IMG/VR virus record: IMGVR_UViG_3300032316_000768
Span: 1 to 22,652 of that record
Length of the DNA stretch: 22,652 nucleotides
From: a virus
Reading direction: 5' to 3' (one strand)
The notes under the pieces were generated by a model. That model saw only the letters and a list, made by a program, of their open reading frames with translations, ran no database searches and was not told the DNA's origin. Each line of letters opens with the position of its first letter. Position 1 is the stretch's first letter. This document shows positions 1 to 5,381 of the stretch, piece by piece. The translations under genes and the position numbers were made by a program.

Positions 1-26
1 CGCTTGAGATTTGCGAATGAAGACAT
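1..26 (-). CDS. 32: gp32-like ssDNA-binding protein, N-terminal fragment (runs off the window)
   Basis: An ATG at 26..24 opens a frame that leaves the window after nine codons (MSSFANLKR). It is preceded by AAGGAAAATACT, a good Shine-Dalgarno site. The short N-terminus resembles the MSFA(N/S)LK start I associate with gp32 proteins of T4-like cyanophages. Order is the stronger argument: in T4, genes 33, 59 and 32 follow one another, and here gp33-like and gp59-like genes lie just upstream on the same strand. The protein would coat single-stranded DNA during replication and recombination. With only nine residues visible, the identity rests mostly on synteny. Confidence 0.55.
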
Positions 27-109
27 AGTATTTTCCTTGTATAAACGTTGTATTAAATGTATTTCGAATTATCCACATATTTCATAATGTATGAAGTATA
101 TATGCACCT

Positions 110-589
110 TCAAAGATACATCTTGAGGATTGCGATGGTAGACTTGGCATCTGTGTGAAGAATACCAATACCGCCGGCTTTGTTCCAATCATCGATAACA
201 GACTCGGTGTCATCGATAATGATGGAATTCGGAGTAGCATACTTGTATTTCAGGGATTTACCTGGAACAAAGTTAGCCTTATAGTGAATGTTGTGTTTGA
301 GTAACCACATTTGTTTTTGTGGTGCAATCATTCCGTGATTTTCTGGTCGTGCAGTTGACGAAAGAATTTCTTTGTGTACATCCAACTCATGCAGAAAATG
401 CAACAGTTCTTTTGCATCGGGCATGAGGTCAAGTGTACTAAATTCTCCATCATCAATGAACTTTTTAAAGTAACCACCGAACTCTTTATTGTTCCGTGTT
501 TCTTCAGGTGTTACACGGAACTTTTCCTTGTAACGCTTCGAGAAATCGGCAATGACGCCATCCATATCAATGTATATTGTATCAATCAT
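110..589 (-). CDS. HAD-superfamily 5'(3')-deoxyribonucleotidase-like protein
   Basis: 159 aa. The N-terminus IYIDMDGVIADF is HAD motif I (nucleophile Asp8, acid/base Asp10). SSTARPEN near residue 78 fits motif II, and IIDDTESVIDDW near residue 125 fits motif IV, the metal-binding aspartates. The compact size matches the NT5C-like nucleotidases, which dephosphorylate nucleoside monophosphates; in a phage this would serve nucleotide salvage. Substrate is inferred from family only. The start overlaps the stop of the gp59 gene by 4 nt (ATGA), so the two are probably translationally coupled. It sits between 59 and 32, two genes of the replication machinery. Confidence 0.8.
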   Translation of the reverse strand: MIDTIYIDMDGVIADFSKRYKEKFRVTPEETRNNKEFGGYFKKFIDDGEFSTLDLMPDAKELLHFLHELDVHKEILSSTARPENHGMIAPQKQMWLLKHNIHYKANFVPGKSLKYKYATPNSIIIDDTESVIDDWNKAGGIGILHTDAKSTIAILKMYL

Positions 590-1200
590 GTTGTGATCAG
601 ATTTAAGTTTTTCTTGAGTGTAGCAAGCATTTTAGGCTTATCAAAATTTAGAAATGGTTTATACTTCTCACAACTCTTTACGAATTCTGGAAAGATAATG
701 TCATCTTCAATTTTTTTCACCCACATCGGCAAAAAGTTTAACAACTCATTTAAGATAATTAAAGTCTCTTTAGTGGTGTTTCCTTGCATATAAAGATTAT
801 ACAACAAGGGGTACTGCCCGTCAACCACTTTCAGTAATTCTTCTGGATTGTTTACCGAATCAAATAGTCTGTGGAGGTCCTGTTCAAACACATAGGAAAG
901 GGACTGTTGAGTTTTTTGCCACACCTTGTACTCAGATTCGGCATCCTCAGACAGGAGATCACCCACCCATATCTTCGGATTCACTAGCATATTGGAGACA
1001 AAGAAACCAAAGAGTTCATCACGCTTGTATTTTCGGGATAGTTTATAGAATACAAATTTTCCTTTGTTAATTTCGAAAGATTTTAATGTGGCACTATTAA
1101 CTTTACCACCATATTTGATGAAATCAAAATTTGTGGTAAAATGCAATTTTAAACCTGTATACAATTGATAGGCTTCAAATCCGGAAATTTCTTGATGCAT
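586..1200 (-). CDS. 59: gp59-like replicative helicase loader
   Basis: 204 aa, close to the T4 gp59 length (217). I recognise the family from aligned blocks: YxVIKY-like FDFIKYGG near residue 25, the FxFYKLSRKYKRDEL block near residue 50 (T4: FFQKLSEKYKLKEL), and FVSNMLVNPKIWVGD near residue 67 (T4: FISNLVANQDAWIGD). gp59 binds forked DNA and gp32 and loads the gp41 helicase. The gene lies directly downstream of gp33 in transcription order, interrupted by a homing endonuclease gene on the other strand. No clear Shine-Dalgarno site precedes the ATG at 1200, perhaps because the endonuclease insertion changed the upstream sequence. Confidence 0.9.
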   Translation of the reverse strand: MHQEISGFEAYQLYTGLKLHFTTNFDFIKYGGKVNSATLKSFEINKGKFVFYKLSRKYKRDELFGFFVSNMLVNPKIWVGDLLSEDAESEYKVWQKTQQSLSYVFEQDLHRLFDSVNNPEELLKVVDGQYPLLYNLYMQGNTTKETLIILNELLNFLPMWVKKIEDDIIFPEFVKSCEKYKPFLNFDKPKMLATLKKNLNLITT

Positions 1201-1213
1201 GTTGTTTATAACG

Positions 1214-1221
1214 TATAAATA
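1214..1221 (+). promoter_or_regulatory. T4-late-promoter-like box ahead of the GIY-YIG gene
   Basis: TATAAATA on the plus strand is an exact match to the core of the T4 late promoter, recognised by the gp55-containing RNA polymerase. It lies about 60 nt before the endonuclease ATG and points toward it. Late transcription of a homing endonuclease has precedent in T4 (I-TevI). The genome is AT-rich, so a chance match is possible. Confidence 0.55.
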
Positions 1222-1281
1222 GGTGTGGATCGCCAGACTCTAACCTCCGCATCCACTCTAACATTGAAAGGGAATGTCAGC

Positions 1282-1911
1282 ATGATTATATATTCAATCT
1301 ATAAAATTGTCAATATCTTAAATGGTAAAATTTATATCGGGTTCACTTCTAAAATCAAACCAATACGAAGGTGGTATGAGCATGTGAATTCCGCAAATAA
1401 TGGTTCAAATATACTGTTACATAGAGCTATTAGGAAATATGGAATAGATAATTTTATCTTTACGGTAATTTATCAATCACTTGATAGAGATTATACATTA
1501 CGTGTGATGGAACCAAAATTTATATCCGAGTATAAAACTTTCTCCAAAACGGGTTACAATTTAACTTCAGGTGGTGAAGGCACCTTTGGGTTTACAAAAG
1601 CACCATGGAATAAAGACAAAGTAGGCATATATTCTTTAGAAACATTAAAAAAGTTGTCAGAGAAAGCTAAGAAAAGAATTTCACCTAGGATTGGTACTAA
1701 ACATAGTACGGAAACCAAGATTAAAATGAGAGATATTGCACTACAAAGGATGTACCCACATCCAAGTGAAAAATGTGTAATAACACCCGCCGGACAATTT
1801 AACTCAATGAAGGCCGCCGCTGCATATTATGGCAAATCATCCTCTTGGATGACAAAACAACTAAGATTATACCCACTTGAATTTAAAATGGCAACTTATT
1901 CACTTTCTTAA
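1282..1911 (+). CDS. GIY-YIG homing endonuclease
   Basis: 209 aa from the ATG at 1282, which has AAAGGGAA about 9 nt upstream; an earlier in-frame start at 1225 lacks this. The N-terminus YSIYKIVN...GKIYIGFT is the GIY-YIG core, followed by R (RRWYEHV) and the catalytic Glu region (MEPKFISEY). The middle (residues ~125-160) has a NUMOD3-like KLSEKAKKRIS...KHSTETKIKM segment. The C-terminus ITPAGQFNSMKAAAAYYG is a NUMOD1/IENR1-type DNA-binding helix. It is free-standing, on the strand opposite its neighbours, and separates 33 from 59. Its last 29 nt overlap the 3' end of gp33 in antisense. It likely cuts a phage allele lacking the insertion to spread itself. Confidence 0.92.
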   Translation: MIIYSIYKIVNILNGKIYIGFTSKIKPIRRWYEHVNSANNGSNILLHRAIRKYGIDNFIFTVIYQSLDRDYTLRVMEPKFISEYKTFSKTGYNLTSGGEGTFGFTKAPWNKDKVGIYSLETLKKLSEKAKKRISPRIGTKHSTETKIKMRDIALQRMYPHPSEKCVITPAGQFNSMKAAAAYYGKSSSWMTKQLRLYPLEFKMATYSLS

Positions 1912-2104
1912 TCATATTTGCGGCTTGTGCTTCATCAGAAATTTTAGATTTCAGCGGTGTAGTAAGGAGTGTTGCCGCAATCTCCACTTCAAATCCGGTC
2001 TCCTGGCAATGAAGTAGTACCGCATCCATATAGCCAATTCTCTTAATCTTTACGATTTCTTCGATGATGGCCGAGAAATTCCGTTGCTCCTCTTTCGTAG
2101 CCAT
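1883..2104 (-). CDS. 33: gp33-like late-transcription co-activator
   Basis: 73 aa from the ATG at 2104, which overlaps the stop of the upstream gene by one base (TAATG); the frame stays open to 2137 but the internal Met fits the junction. The block YMDAVLLHCQETGFEVE...LKSKISDEAQAAN matches the conserved core of gp33 proteins, which bridge the late sigma-like factor gp55, the sliding clamp and host RNA polymerase beta-flap. Position next to gp59 matches T4. Its 3' end is overlapped by the convergent endonuclease gene, so the gp33 C-terminus (VNKLPF) and the endonuclease C-terminus share DNA. Confidence 0.85.
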   Translation of the reverse strand: MATKEEQRNFSAIIEEIVKIKRIGYMDAVLLHCQETGFEVEIAATLLTTPLKSKISDEAQAANMIKKVNKLPF

Positions 2105-2310
2105 TATTTTTTCACATTCAAGGCATAAGAAATACAAGTGGCAGTAGGATTGGTTTCATATGCACACTTAACTGCGAGTGGATCGACACCCTTTGCAATA
2201 GCGGCTTCAATGTTTTTAGCCATATTGTTTCGGTCATTAATGTGATTCAATGATACTGAAATGATACTAGAGAGTGCGAGAATCATAACACACACAATCG
2301 ATGTAGTCAT
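2104..2310 (-). CDS. Small single-pass membrane protein, function unknown
   Basis: 68 aa starting at the ATG at 2310, 7 nt after the stop of the wall hydrolase gene. A longer frame to 2448 would overlap the hydrolase by 130 nt and is not needed. The N-terminus IVCVMILALSSIISVSL is one membrane segment; the rest (NIEAAIAKGVDPLAVKCAY...TATCISYAL) is soluble with two cysteines that could form a disulfide outside the cytoplasm. The ribosome site is weak, so translation is probably coupled to the hydrolase. I do not recognise a family with a known job. A role with the adjacent hydrolase at the envelope is inference from position only. Confidence 0.65.
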   Translation of the reverse strand: MTTSIVCVMILALSSIISVSLNHINDRNNMAKNIEAAIAKGVDPLAVKCAYETNPTATCISYALNVKK

Positions 2311-2317
2311 TACTGTA

Positions 2318-2875
2318 TTAGAAGAATTCTTTGTTTCTGTCAATTTTATCACCTTTTCGTTTGTAAAAAATGTGGCGACCGATTTGGTCAACCTTTTCCA
2401 GCTTCCAACCTGGGTTAACGTAGTCTGCGTGGTAATAGGTTGCTCCATCGGTTACGTCCTTTAGTTTATCGTTGTTGACAATCATGTTGACTGCCAGTTC
2501 ACGTATGTCATTATACAACATTGTGTCTTTGATTGTCAAGCGTCTATCGGTAAACTTCTTATCACAGTACCATGAAAATTGGCACGTCCCTCCAGTTTTT
2601 TGATAAACAACATCACAAATCGAATTGGCATAGTTTCCACTTCTCACACGATTAAGTGTTACGAATGCGACTGCCTGTTTTCCTTTTGTCGGCTCATGTG
2701 CGGCTTCAAAATAGATATTCTCAGCAAGGCACGTGACCTGCTTTTGTACATCTTTTGAAAGTAAATGATAATTGGTCTTGAAAGGTAGCATCGAATCAAT
2801 GTTAAAATTGACCATGCCACAACCAATGATAAAAGCCGAAAAGAGGATTGTCAGAAGTATTGGTCTACTTCGCAT
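2318..2875 (-). CDS. SleB-type cell wall hydrolase with lipoprotein-like signal
   Basis: 185 aa. Residues 48-180 match the Hydrolase_2 (cell wall hydrolase SleB) fold: LAENIYFEA with the likely catalytic Glu52/Glu57, AVAFVTLNRVRSGNY, CQFSWYCD, and ATYYHADYVNPGW. The first 19 residues are a signal sequence (RPILLTILFSAF) ending in IIGC, a plausible lipobox, so the enzyme may be exported and lipid-anchored. The family cleaves peptidoglycan. AAGGAAG lies 5 nt before the ATG. It follows the tmRNA locus directly. Whether it acts in lysis, superinfection exclusion or wall remodelling cannot be told from the sequence. Confidence 0.85.
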   Translation of the reverse strand: MRSRPILLTILFSAFIIGCGMVNFNIDSMLPFKTNYHLLSKDVQKQVTCLAENIYFEAAHEPTKGKQAVAFVTLNRVRSGNYANSICDVVYQKTGGTCQFSWYCDKKFTDRRLTIKDTMLYNDIRELAVNMIVNNDKLKDVTDGATYYHADYVNPGWKLEKVDQIGRHIFYKRKGDKIDRNKEFF

Positions 2876-2890
2876 ATCTTCCTTTGTAGT

Positions 2891-2931
2891 TGAAAAAGAT
2901 GGTTGGTTATTCTGTTACAAGGAAACCAACC
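2891..2931 (-). terminator. Probable rho-independent terminator of the tmRNA unit
   Basis: On the minus strand GGTTGGTT pairs perfectly with AACCAACC (8 bp, 15-nt loop), followed by ATCTTTTT. This would end the tmRNA transcript just before the hydrolase ribosome site. The loop is long for a terminator and is nearly identical to that of the hairpin upstream, so it may have another or additional role. Confidence 0.55.
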
Positions 2932-2969
2932 GAAAAGGTAATTTAATTCTGTTACGAGGATAAACTACC
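2901..2969 (-). repeat. Twin hairpins with different stems but the same loop
   Basis: Minus-strand hairpin A (2969..2937) has a 9-bp stem GGTAGTTTA/TAAATTACC. Hairpin B (2931..2901) has an 8-bp stem GGTTGGTT/AACCAACC. Their 15-nt loops, TCCTCGTAACAGAAT and TCCTTGTAACAGAAT, differ at one base. The stems differ in sequence but are both paired, while the loop is kept, which is the pattern of a selected RNA motif. They lie after the tag stop codon, where other tmRNAs carry pseudoknots. Confidence 0.75.
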
Positions 2970-2990
2970 AAAAACCCTAGCGACCCTTAA

Positions 2991-3023
2991 TTAGGCCGCA
3001 ATGCGGAACTTTTCATCGTTTGC
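2991..3023 (-). other. tmRNA proteolysis-tag reading frame
   Basis: Ten codons from resume codon GCA give ANDEKFRIAA, then TAA. The AND(E) start and the AA end are the hallmarks of ssrA tags (E. coli: ANDENYALAA). With the alanine carried by the tmRNA the full tag would be AANDEKFRIAA. The terminal IAA instead of the commoner LAA or VAA should still suit ClpX recognition, which reads the last residues; that is inference. Confidence 0.9.
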
Positions 3024-3132
3024 ATTTACTTTGTTTGCGTCTTCGACCGAGTTTCCCCAATCCTAAAGGCTTCTGCTTTGCCTAGTTGTCCACTTCTGTA
3101 CTCTTGACCCAATCGATCCTGTGTCAGGCCCA

Positions 3133-3291
3133 TCATAAAGATTTTATTTTGGAAACGATATCATAAACTTTAGAGTATACTTCGGTTATATCATCTAACT
3201 GATTTTCAGTTACTGATTTATTCTGTTCTAGTTGAACTAGATCCTTGGCCAAGTTTTCTTGTAACTCTTTTAGTTTATCTGTATCATCCAC
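3133..3291 (-). CDS. Small acidic coiled-coil-like protein encoded inside the tmRNA spacer
   Basis: 52 aa from a GTG at 3291..3289 with AAGGA 6 nt upstream. The ATG-like open frame reaches further up to 3363, but that part is the tmRNA acceptor piece read as protein (QCPPGPPQG) and is not credible coding. The product is charged and helix-forming: DDTDKLKELQENLAKDL, VQLEQNKSVTENQLDDI, YSKVYDIVSKIKSL. Leucine/valine spacing suits a short coiled coil. The frame begins 13 nt after the acceptor CCA and its TGA ends one base before the mature 5' end of the coding piece, so it fills the segment removed during two-piece tmRNA maturation. Function unknown. It might be incidental, but the start signals and composition argue for a gene. 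Confidence 0.6.
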   Translation of the reverse strand: MDDTDKLKELQENLAKDLVQLEQNKSVTENQLDDITEVYSKVYDIVSKIKSL

Positions 3292-3303
3292 ATAAAATCC
3301 TTG

Positions 3304-3367
3304 TGGTGGACCTGGCGGGCACTGCCCCCGCGTCTTGAATCCGTTTCTAGTTGCTTCATACAACCAT
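3304..3367 (-). ncRNA. ssrA: Permuted tmRNA, acceptor piece
   Basis: On the minus strand GACGCGGG leads into a 5-bp T stem (GCGGG/CCCGC) with a 7-nt loop, directly followed by the 3' acceptor strand CAGGTCC and ACCA, ending at 3304. The acceptor strand pairs with the 5' end of the coding piece 172 nt downstream, so the gene is circularly permuted as in the two-piece tmRNAs of alphaproteobacteria, some betaproteobacteria and cyanobacteria. GGTTGT near the 5' end can pair with ACAACT of the coding piece. The T loop is GGCAGTG rather than the usual TTCRANY. The 5' end is placed at the predicted transcription start. Confidence 0.88.
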
Positions 3368-3374
3368 AACCTCT

Positions 3375-3403
3375 ATTATAAAGGTTCTTTATTTAGTTGT
3401 CAA
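3375..3403 (-). promoter_or_regulatory. Perfect sigma70 consensus promoter of the tmRNA locus
   Basis: TTGACA (3403..3398), 17-nt spacer, TATAAT (3380..3375) on the minus strand: all 12 consensus bases. Predicted start is near 3367, immediately before the acceptor piece. The -35 box overlaps the stop codon of the nuclease gene. Expression would need only host RNA polymerase. Confidence 0.9.
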
Positions 3404-4059
3404 GAGTTTTTATGGTAAAAATCAATATGTTCCACTAATGTTCCGATGTGGTCATCAGTTTTCTCAATAAAAATGAGTGGACTTTCATTTTCCACAGCCA
3501 TAACAATCACAATCTGGTCAATGGAGACACCAACATGTTCCTCATACATTCCAGAATATGCAGTACATTGTGCAAAATAATCTTGAATGTCTTCCGATTT
3601 CTTAATCTTTTTCGATGTTTTAAAGTCAATAACCGATAGAACACCATCCCATTCAGCAATCAGGTCAACACGACCAGCCAGACCGATGCGTTCAGACCAG
3701 AGTGCTTGTTCTATGTAATGTATATTATTGATTTTTTGTATGTGTGGAATCAGTGTGCGAAACATCTCCACAGCATCAGGCATTTCACGAACCCAATCAA
3801 TCTTTTCATTCTTTAGATACCGTTCTGCAAGATCATGCACACGATTTCCACGACCGGTGGCAAGTTTTGAAATTCGGTTGGCTTCTACTTCACCAACACG
3901 ATTCCGCCATTCCATGATGGCTTGCTTTTTCATTGCACCAACAACGGTCGTGACCGATGGTAAACGTTTTCCGCTTGGTGAAGTGTAGTAGCGTTTGCCG
4001 TCAGAGTGTGTTTCCGATTTTAGGTCAGGAAGGACCATTGGTGAGCAATGTGTAAACAT
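3400..4059 (-). CDS. PD-(D/E)XK (RecB/Cas4-like) exonuclease
   Basis: 219 aa. Motifs in order: GRGNRVH with His75, Glu117 in YIEQALW, GRVDLIAEW with Asp132, and VIDFKTSKK with Asp145 and Lys147, which together form the RecB-family metal-ion nuclease site. C-terminal DYFAQCTAYSGMYEE resembles the QxxxY motif region of Cas4/AddB-type nucleases. Such phage enzymes are thought to act in recombination or host DNA breakdown. The gene starts 1 nt after the stop of the small zinc-knuckle-like gene. The first ~30 residues are not obviously conserved, so an internal start (Met8) is possible. Confidence 0.85.
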   Translation of the reverse strand: MFTHCSPMVLPDLKSETHSDGKRYYTSPSGKRLPSVTTVVGAMKKQAIMEWRNRVGEVEANRISKLATGRGNRVHDLAERYLKNEKIDWVREMPDAVEMFRTLIPHIQKINNIHYIEQALWSERIGLAGRVDLIAEWDGVLSVIDFKTSKKIKKSEDIQDYFAQCTAYSGMYEEHVGVSIDQIVIVMAVENESPLIFIEKTDDHIGTLVEHIDFYHKNS

Positions 4060-4060
4060 A

Positions 4061-4309
4061 TTATTCTAATTCAACCTCATGTTGTTTGAAACGTTTCTCT
4101 TGTATCGTTTCCTCTTTCCAAATTTTGCGTGGATTTCCACACATGATACAACCAGGTCGACCACAGTCTAATGCATGGTGTTTCGCCAGCTTGTGTGGCT
4201 CTTTCACTTCAATACCATGAGACTTTGCAATCTTCACCTGTTTTTTTATTGCCGTTTCATCAGCATGAATGCGTTTGCTGTGTTTGATTTTATCATATTC
4301 TGTACTCAT
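4061..4309 (-). CDS. Conserved small Cys-rich phage protein (possible zinc knuckle)
   Basis: 82 aa, very basic. The centre HHALDCGRPGCIMCGNPRK has three cysteines spaced C-x4-C-x2-C with nearby His residues, likely binding a metal. The flanks KKQVKIAKSHGI and IQEKRFKQHE are charged helices. This layout is common in tailed-phage genomes, where it is annotated as hypothetical; I know of no assigned function. It overlaps the PhoH stop by 4 nt (ATGA), so it is expressed with phoH. A nucleic-acid-binding role is inference from charge and the Cys cluster. Confidence 0.8.
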   Translation of the reverse strand: MSTEYDKIKHSKRIHADETAIKKQVKIAKSHGIEVKEPHKLAKHHALDCGRPGCIMCGNPRKIWKEETIQEKRFKQHEVELE

Positions 4310-5076
4310 TCTGCATCCTCATATTTAAGTTTGGCAATAATATAGTCCTTAACGAGTGAACTACGGACAATATCATCAACAGTAAATTCAATCTTTGTAA
4401 AGGCTTTCATGTGATATGCAACATCAAAGAATTTGAGAATACCAGATACATCATTCTTCTTCTTGTTTAAGTCTGTTTGGCGGTAATCACCACACCAGAT
4501 AATCTTTGAACGGTAACCAACACGTGTCATTACAGTATCAATTTCCTCGAATGTCATGTTCTGCATTTCATCCACAATAATAATTGCATCATCAAATGAC
4601 ATACCCCGAATGAATGAGGTTGAGATGAATTCTACAAAACCTTGTTCAGCCAACCTTTGATAACCATCTTTTCTACCAAAAAGTGTATCACAAATTTGAA
4701 CATATGGTTGTTGATAAATCTCCATTTTCTCCGTTACATCACCTGGCAAGTGACCGATTTCCCGACCTTGTACGGCAGAACGAACAATGATAACTTTCTT
4801 AAATGGATTATTTTTATCGAGAACTTCTTCTAGTGCCTTATACAATGCACAGAATGTTTTTCCGGTGCCTGCTACACCATGGAGTGCTAAGAAATAGTCT
4901 CCTCTTTTGTATGCATCAAAGAATAACCTTTGATTTTCTGTTAATGGCTCAAACGTTTTTAGATGATCTAATTTGATTTTTAGTGTATTGTTTATTGCCG
5001 GTTGATGTGTATGTGTATATTCATCCATACTAATAACATCATTTCTTTTTTGTACCGGAGATTTTCTACTGGCCAT
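4306..5076 (-). CDS. phoH: PhoH-like P-loop ATPase
   Basis: 256 aa. Walker A GVAGTGKT at residues 67-74, Walker B IIIVDEMQN with Asp169/Glu170, and between them the family signature VIIVRSAVQGREIGHLPGD. IIWCGDYRQTD is the following helicase-like motif. PhoH proteins are RNA/DNA-dependent ATPases, often found in T4-like marine and freshwater phages; their role in infection is unsettled. AAGGGG lies 6 nt before the ATG, after a 23-nt gap from the upstream gene. The N-terminal ~35 residues are polar and probably disordered. Confidence 0.92.
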   Translation of the reverse strand: MASRKSPVQKRNDVISMDEYTHTHQPAINNTLKIKLDHLKTFEPLTENQRLFFDAYKRGDYFLALHGVAGTGKTFCALYKALEEVLDKNNPFKKVIIVRSAVQGREIGHLPGDVTEKMEIYQQPYVQICDTLFGRKDGYQRLAEQGFVEFISTSFIRGMSFDDAIIIVDEMQNMTFEEIDTVMTRVGYRSKIIWCGDYRQTDLNKKKNDVSGILKFFDVAYHMKAFTKIEFTVDDIVRSSLVKDYIIAKLKYEDAE

Positions 5077-5099
5077 TAATACCCCTTGTTGTTAGTTGA

Positions 5100-5381
5100 T
5101 TACCATTCCCTGCCCATTTTCGTTTTGTGTGATTTTGCTAACGTGTTTCCTGGGACAGACTCTTTAATACGTTGAATAACCCCTTTCTCGAATGCAGAAT
5201 CGTAAGACTTGGTTCCTGGAACGCTCATACGAGCCGCATCGGAGAACCTAGGCAAATCTTCCGAAGCAAAGTAACGCTCCAGATGTGTGTTATCTTCTTT
5301 GAATTTATCGTATTCGGATAGTTTAAGAATATGTTCCTCAACTTCACCTGTGTTTGAGTTTTTGAATGTGTAGGTAGGCAT
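5100..5381 (-). CDS. Conserved phage protein with FmdB-like N-terminus
   Basis: 93 aa. The start MPTYTFKNSNTGEVEEHILKLSEYDKF resembles the opening of FmdB-type zinc-ribbon proteins, but the cysteines are absent, so zinc binding is not expected. The tail (GVIQRIKESVPGNTLAK) is basic. Similar proteins recur in T4-like phages without assigned function. The ATG overlaps the oxygenase stop by one base (TAATG). Confidence 0.75.
   Translation of the reverse strand: MPTYTFKNSNTGEVEEHILKLSEYDKFKEDNTHLERYFASEDLPRFSDAARMSVPGTKSYDSAFEKGVIQRIKESVPGNTLAKSHKTKMGREW

Larger units (their letters stand above)
2901..3131 (-). ncRNA. ssrA: Permuted tmRNA, coding piece
   Basis: The mature 5' end is placed at 3131, where GGGCCTG can pair over 7 bp (one G-U) with CAGGTCC of the acceptor piece. 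It continues CTGA-CACA-GGAT-CGAT-TGGG, the tmRNA equivalent of CTGANNNNGGATTCGACNGG. TTGGGTC (3112..3106) pairs with GATTCAA (3341..3335) of the acceptor piece as the start of helix P2. An AGGC/GCCT hairpin region fits PK1. The resume codon GCA and tag frame follow at 3023..2991. tmRNA rescues stalled ribosomes with SmpB and tags the product for ClpXP. The 3' end of this piece is not resolved; I place it at the end of the hairpins. Confidence 0.88.

Noticed and set aside
374-793. 139-aa plus-strand frame
   Set aside because: Antisense shadow of the HAD and gp59 genes, both of which have strong family matches.
2772-2963. 63-aa plus-strand frame over the hydrolase start and tmRNA hairpins
   Set aside because: Antisense to a clear gene and to the RNA hairpins; no ribosome site.
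3133-3363. 76-aa frame starting at ATG 3363
   Set aside because: Its first 24 codons are the tmRNA acceptor piece; the composition there (QCPPGPPQG) is an RNA structure read as protein. Only the part from GTG 3291 is kept.
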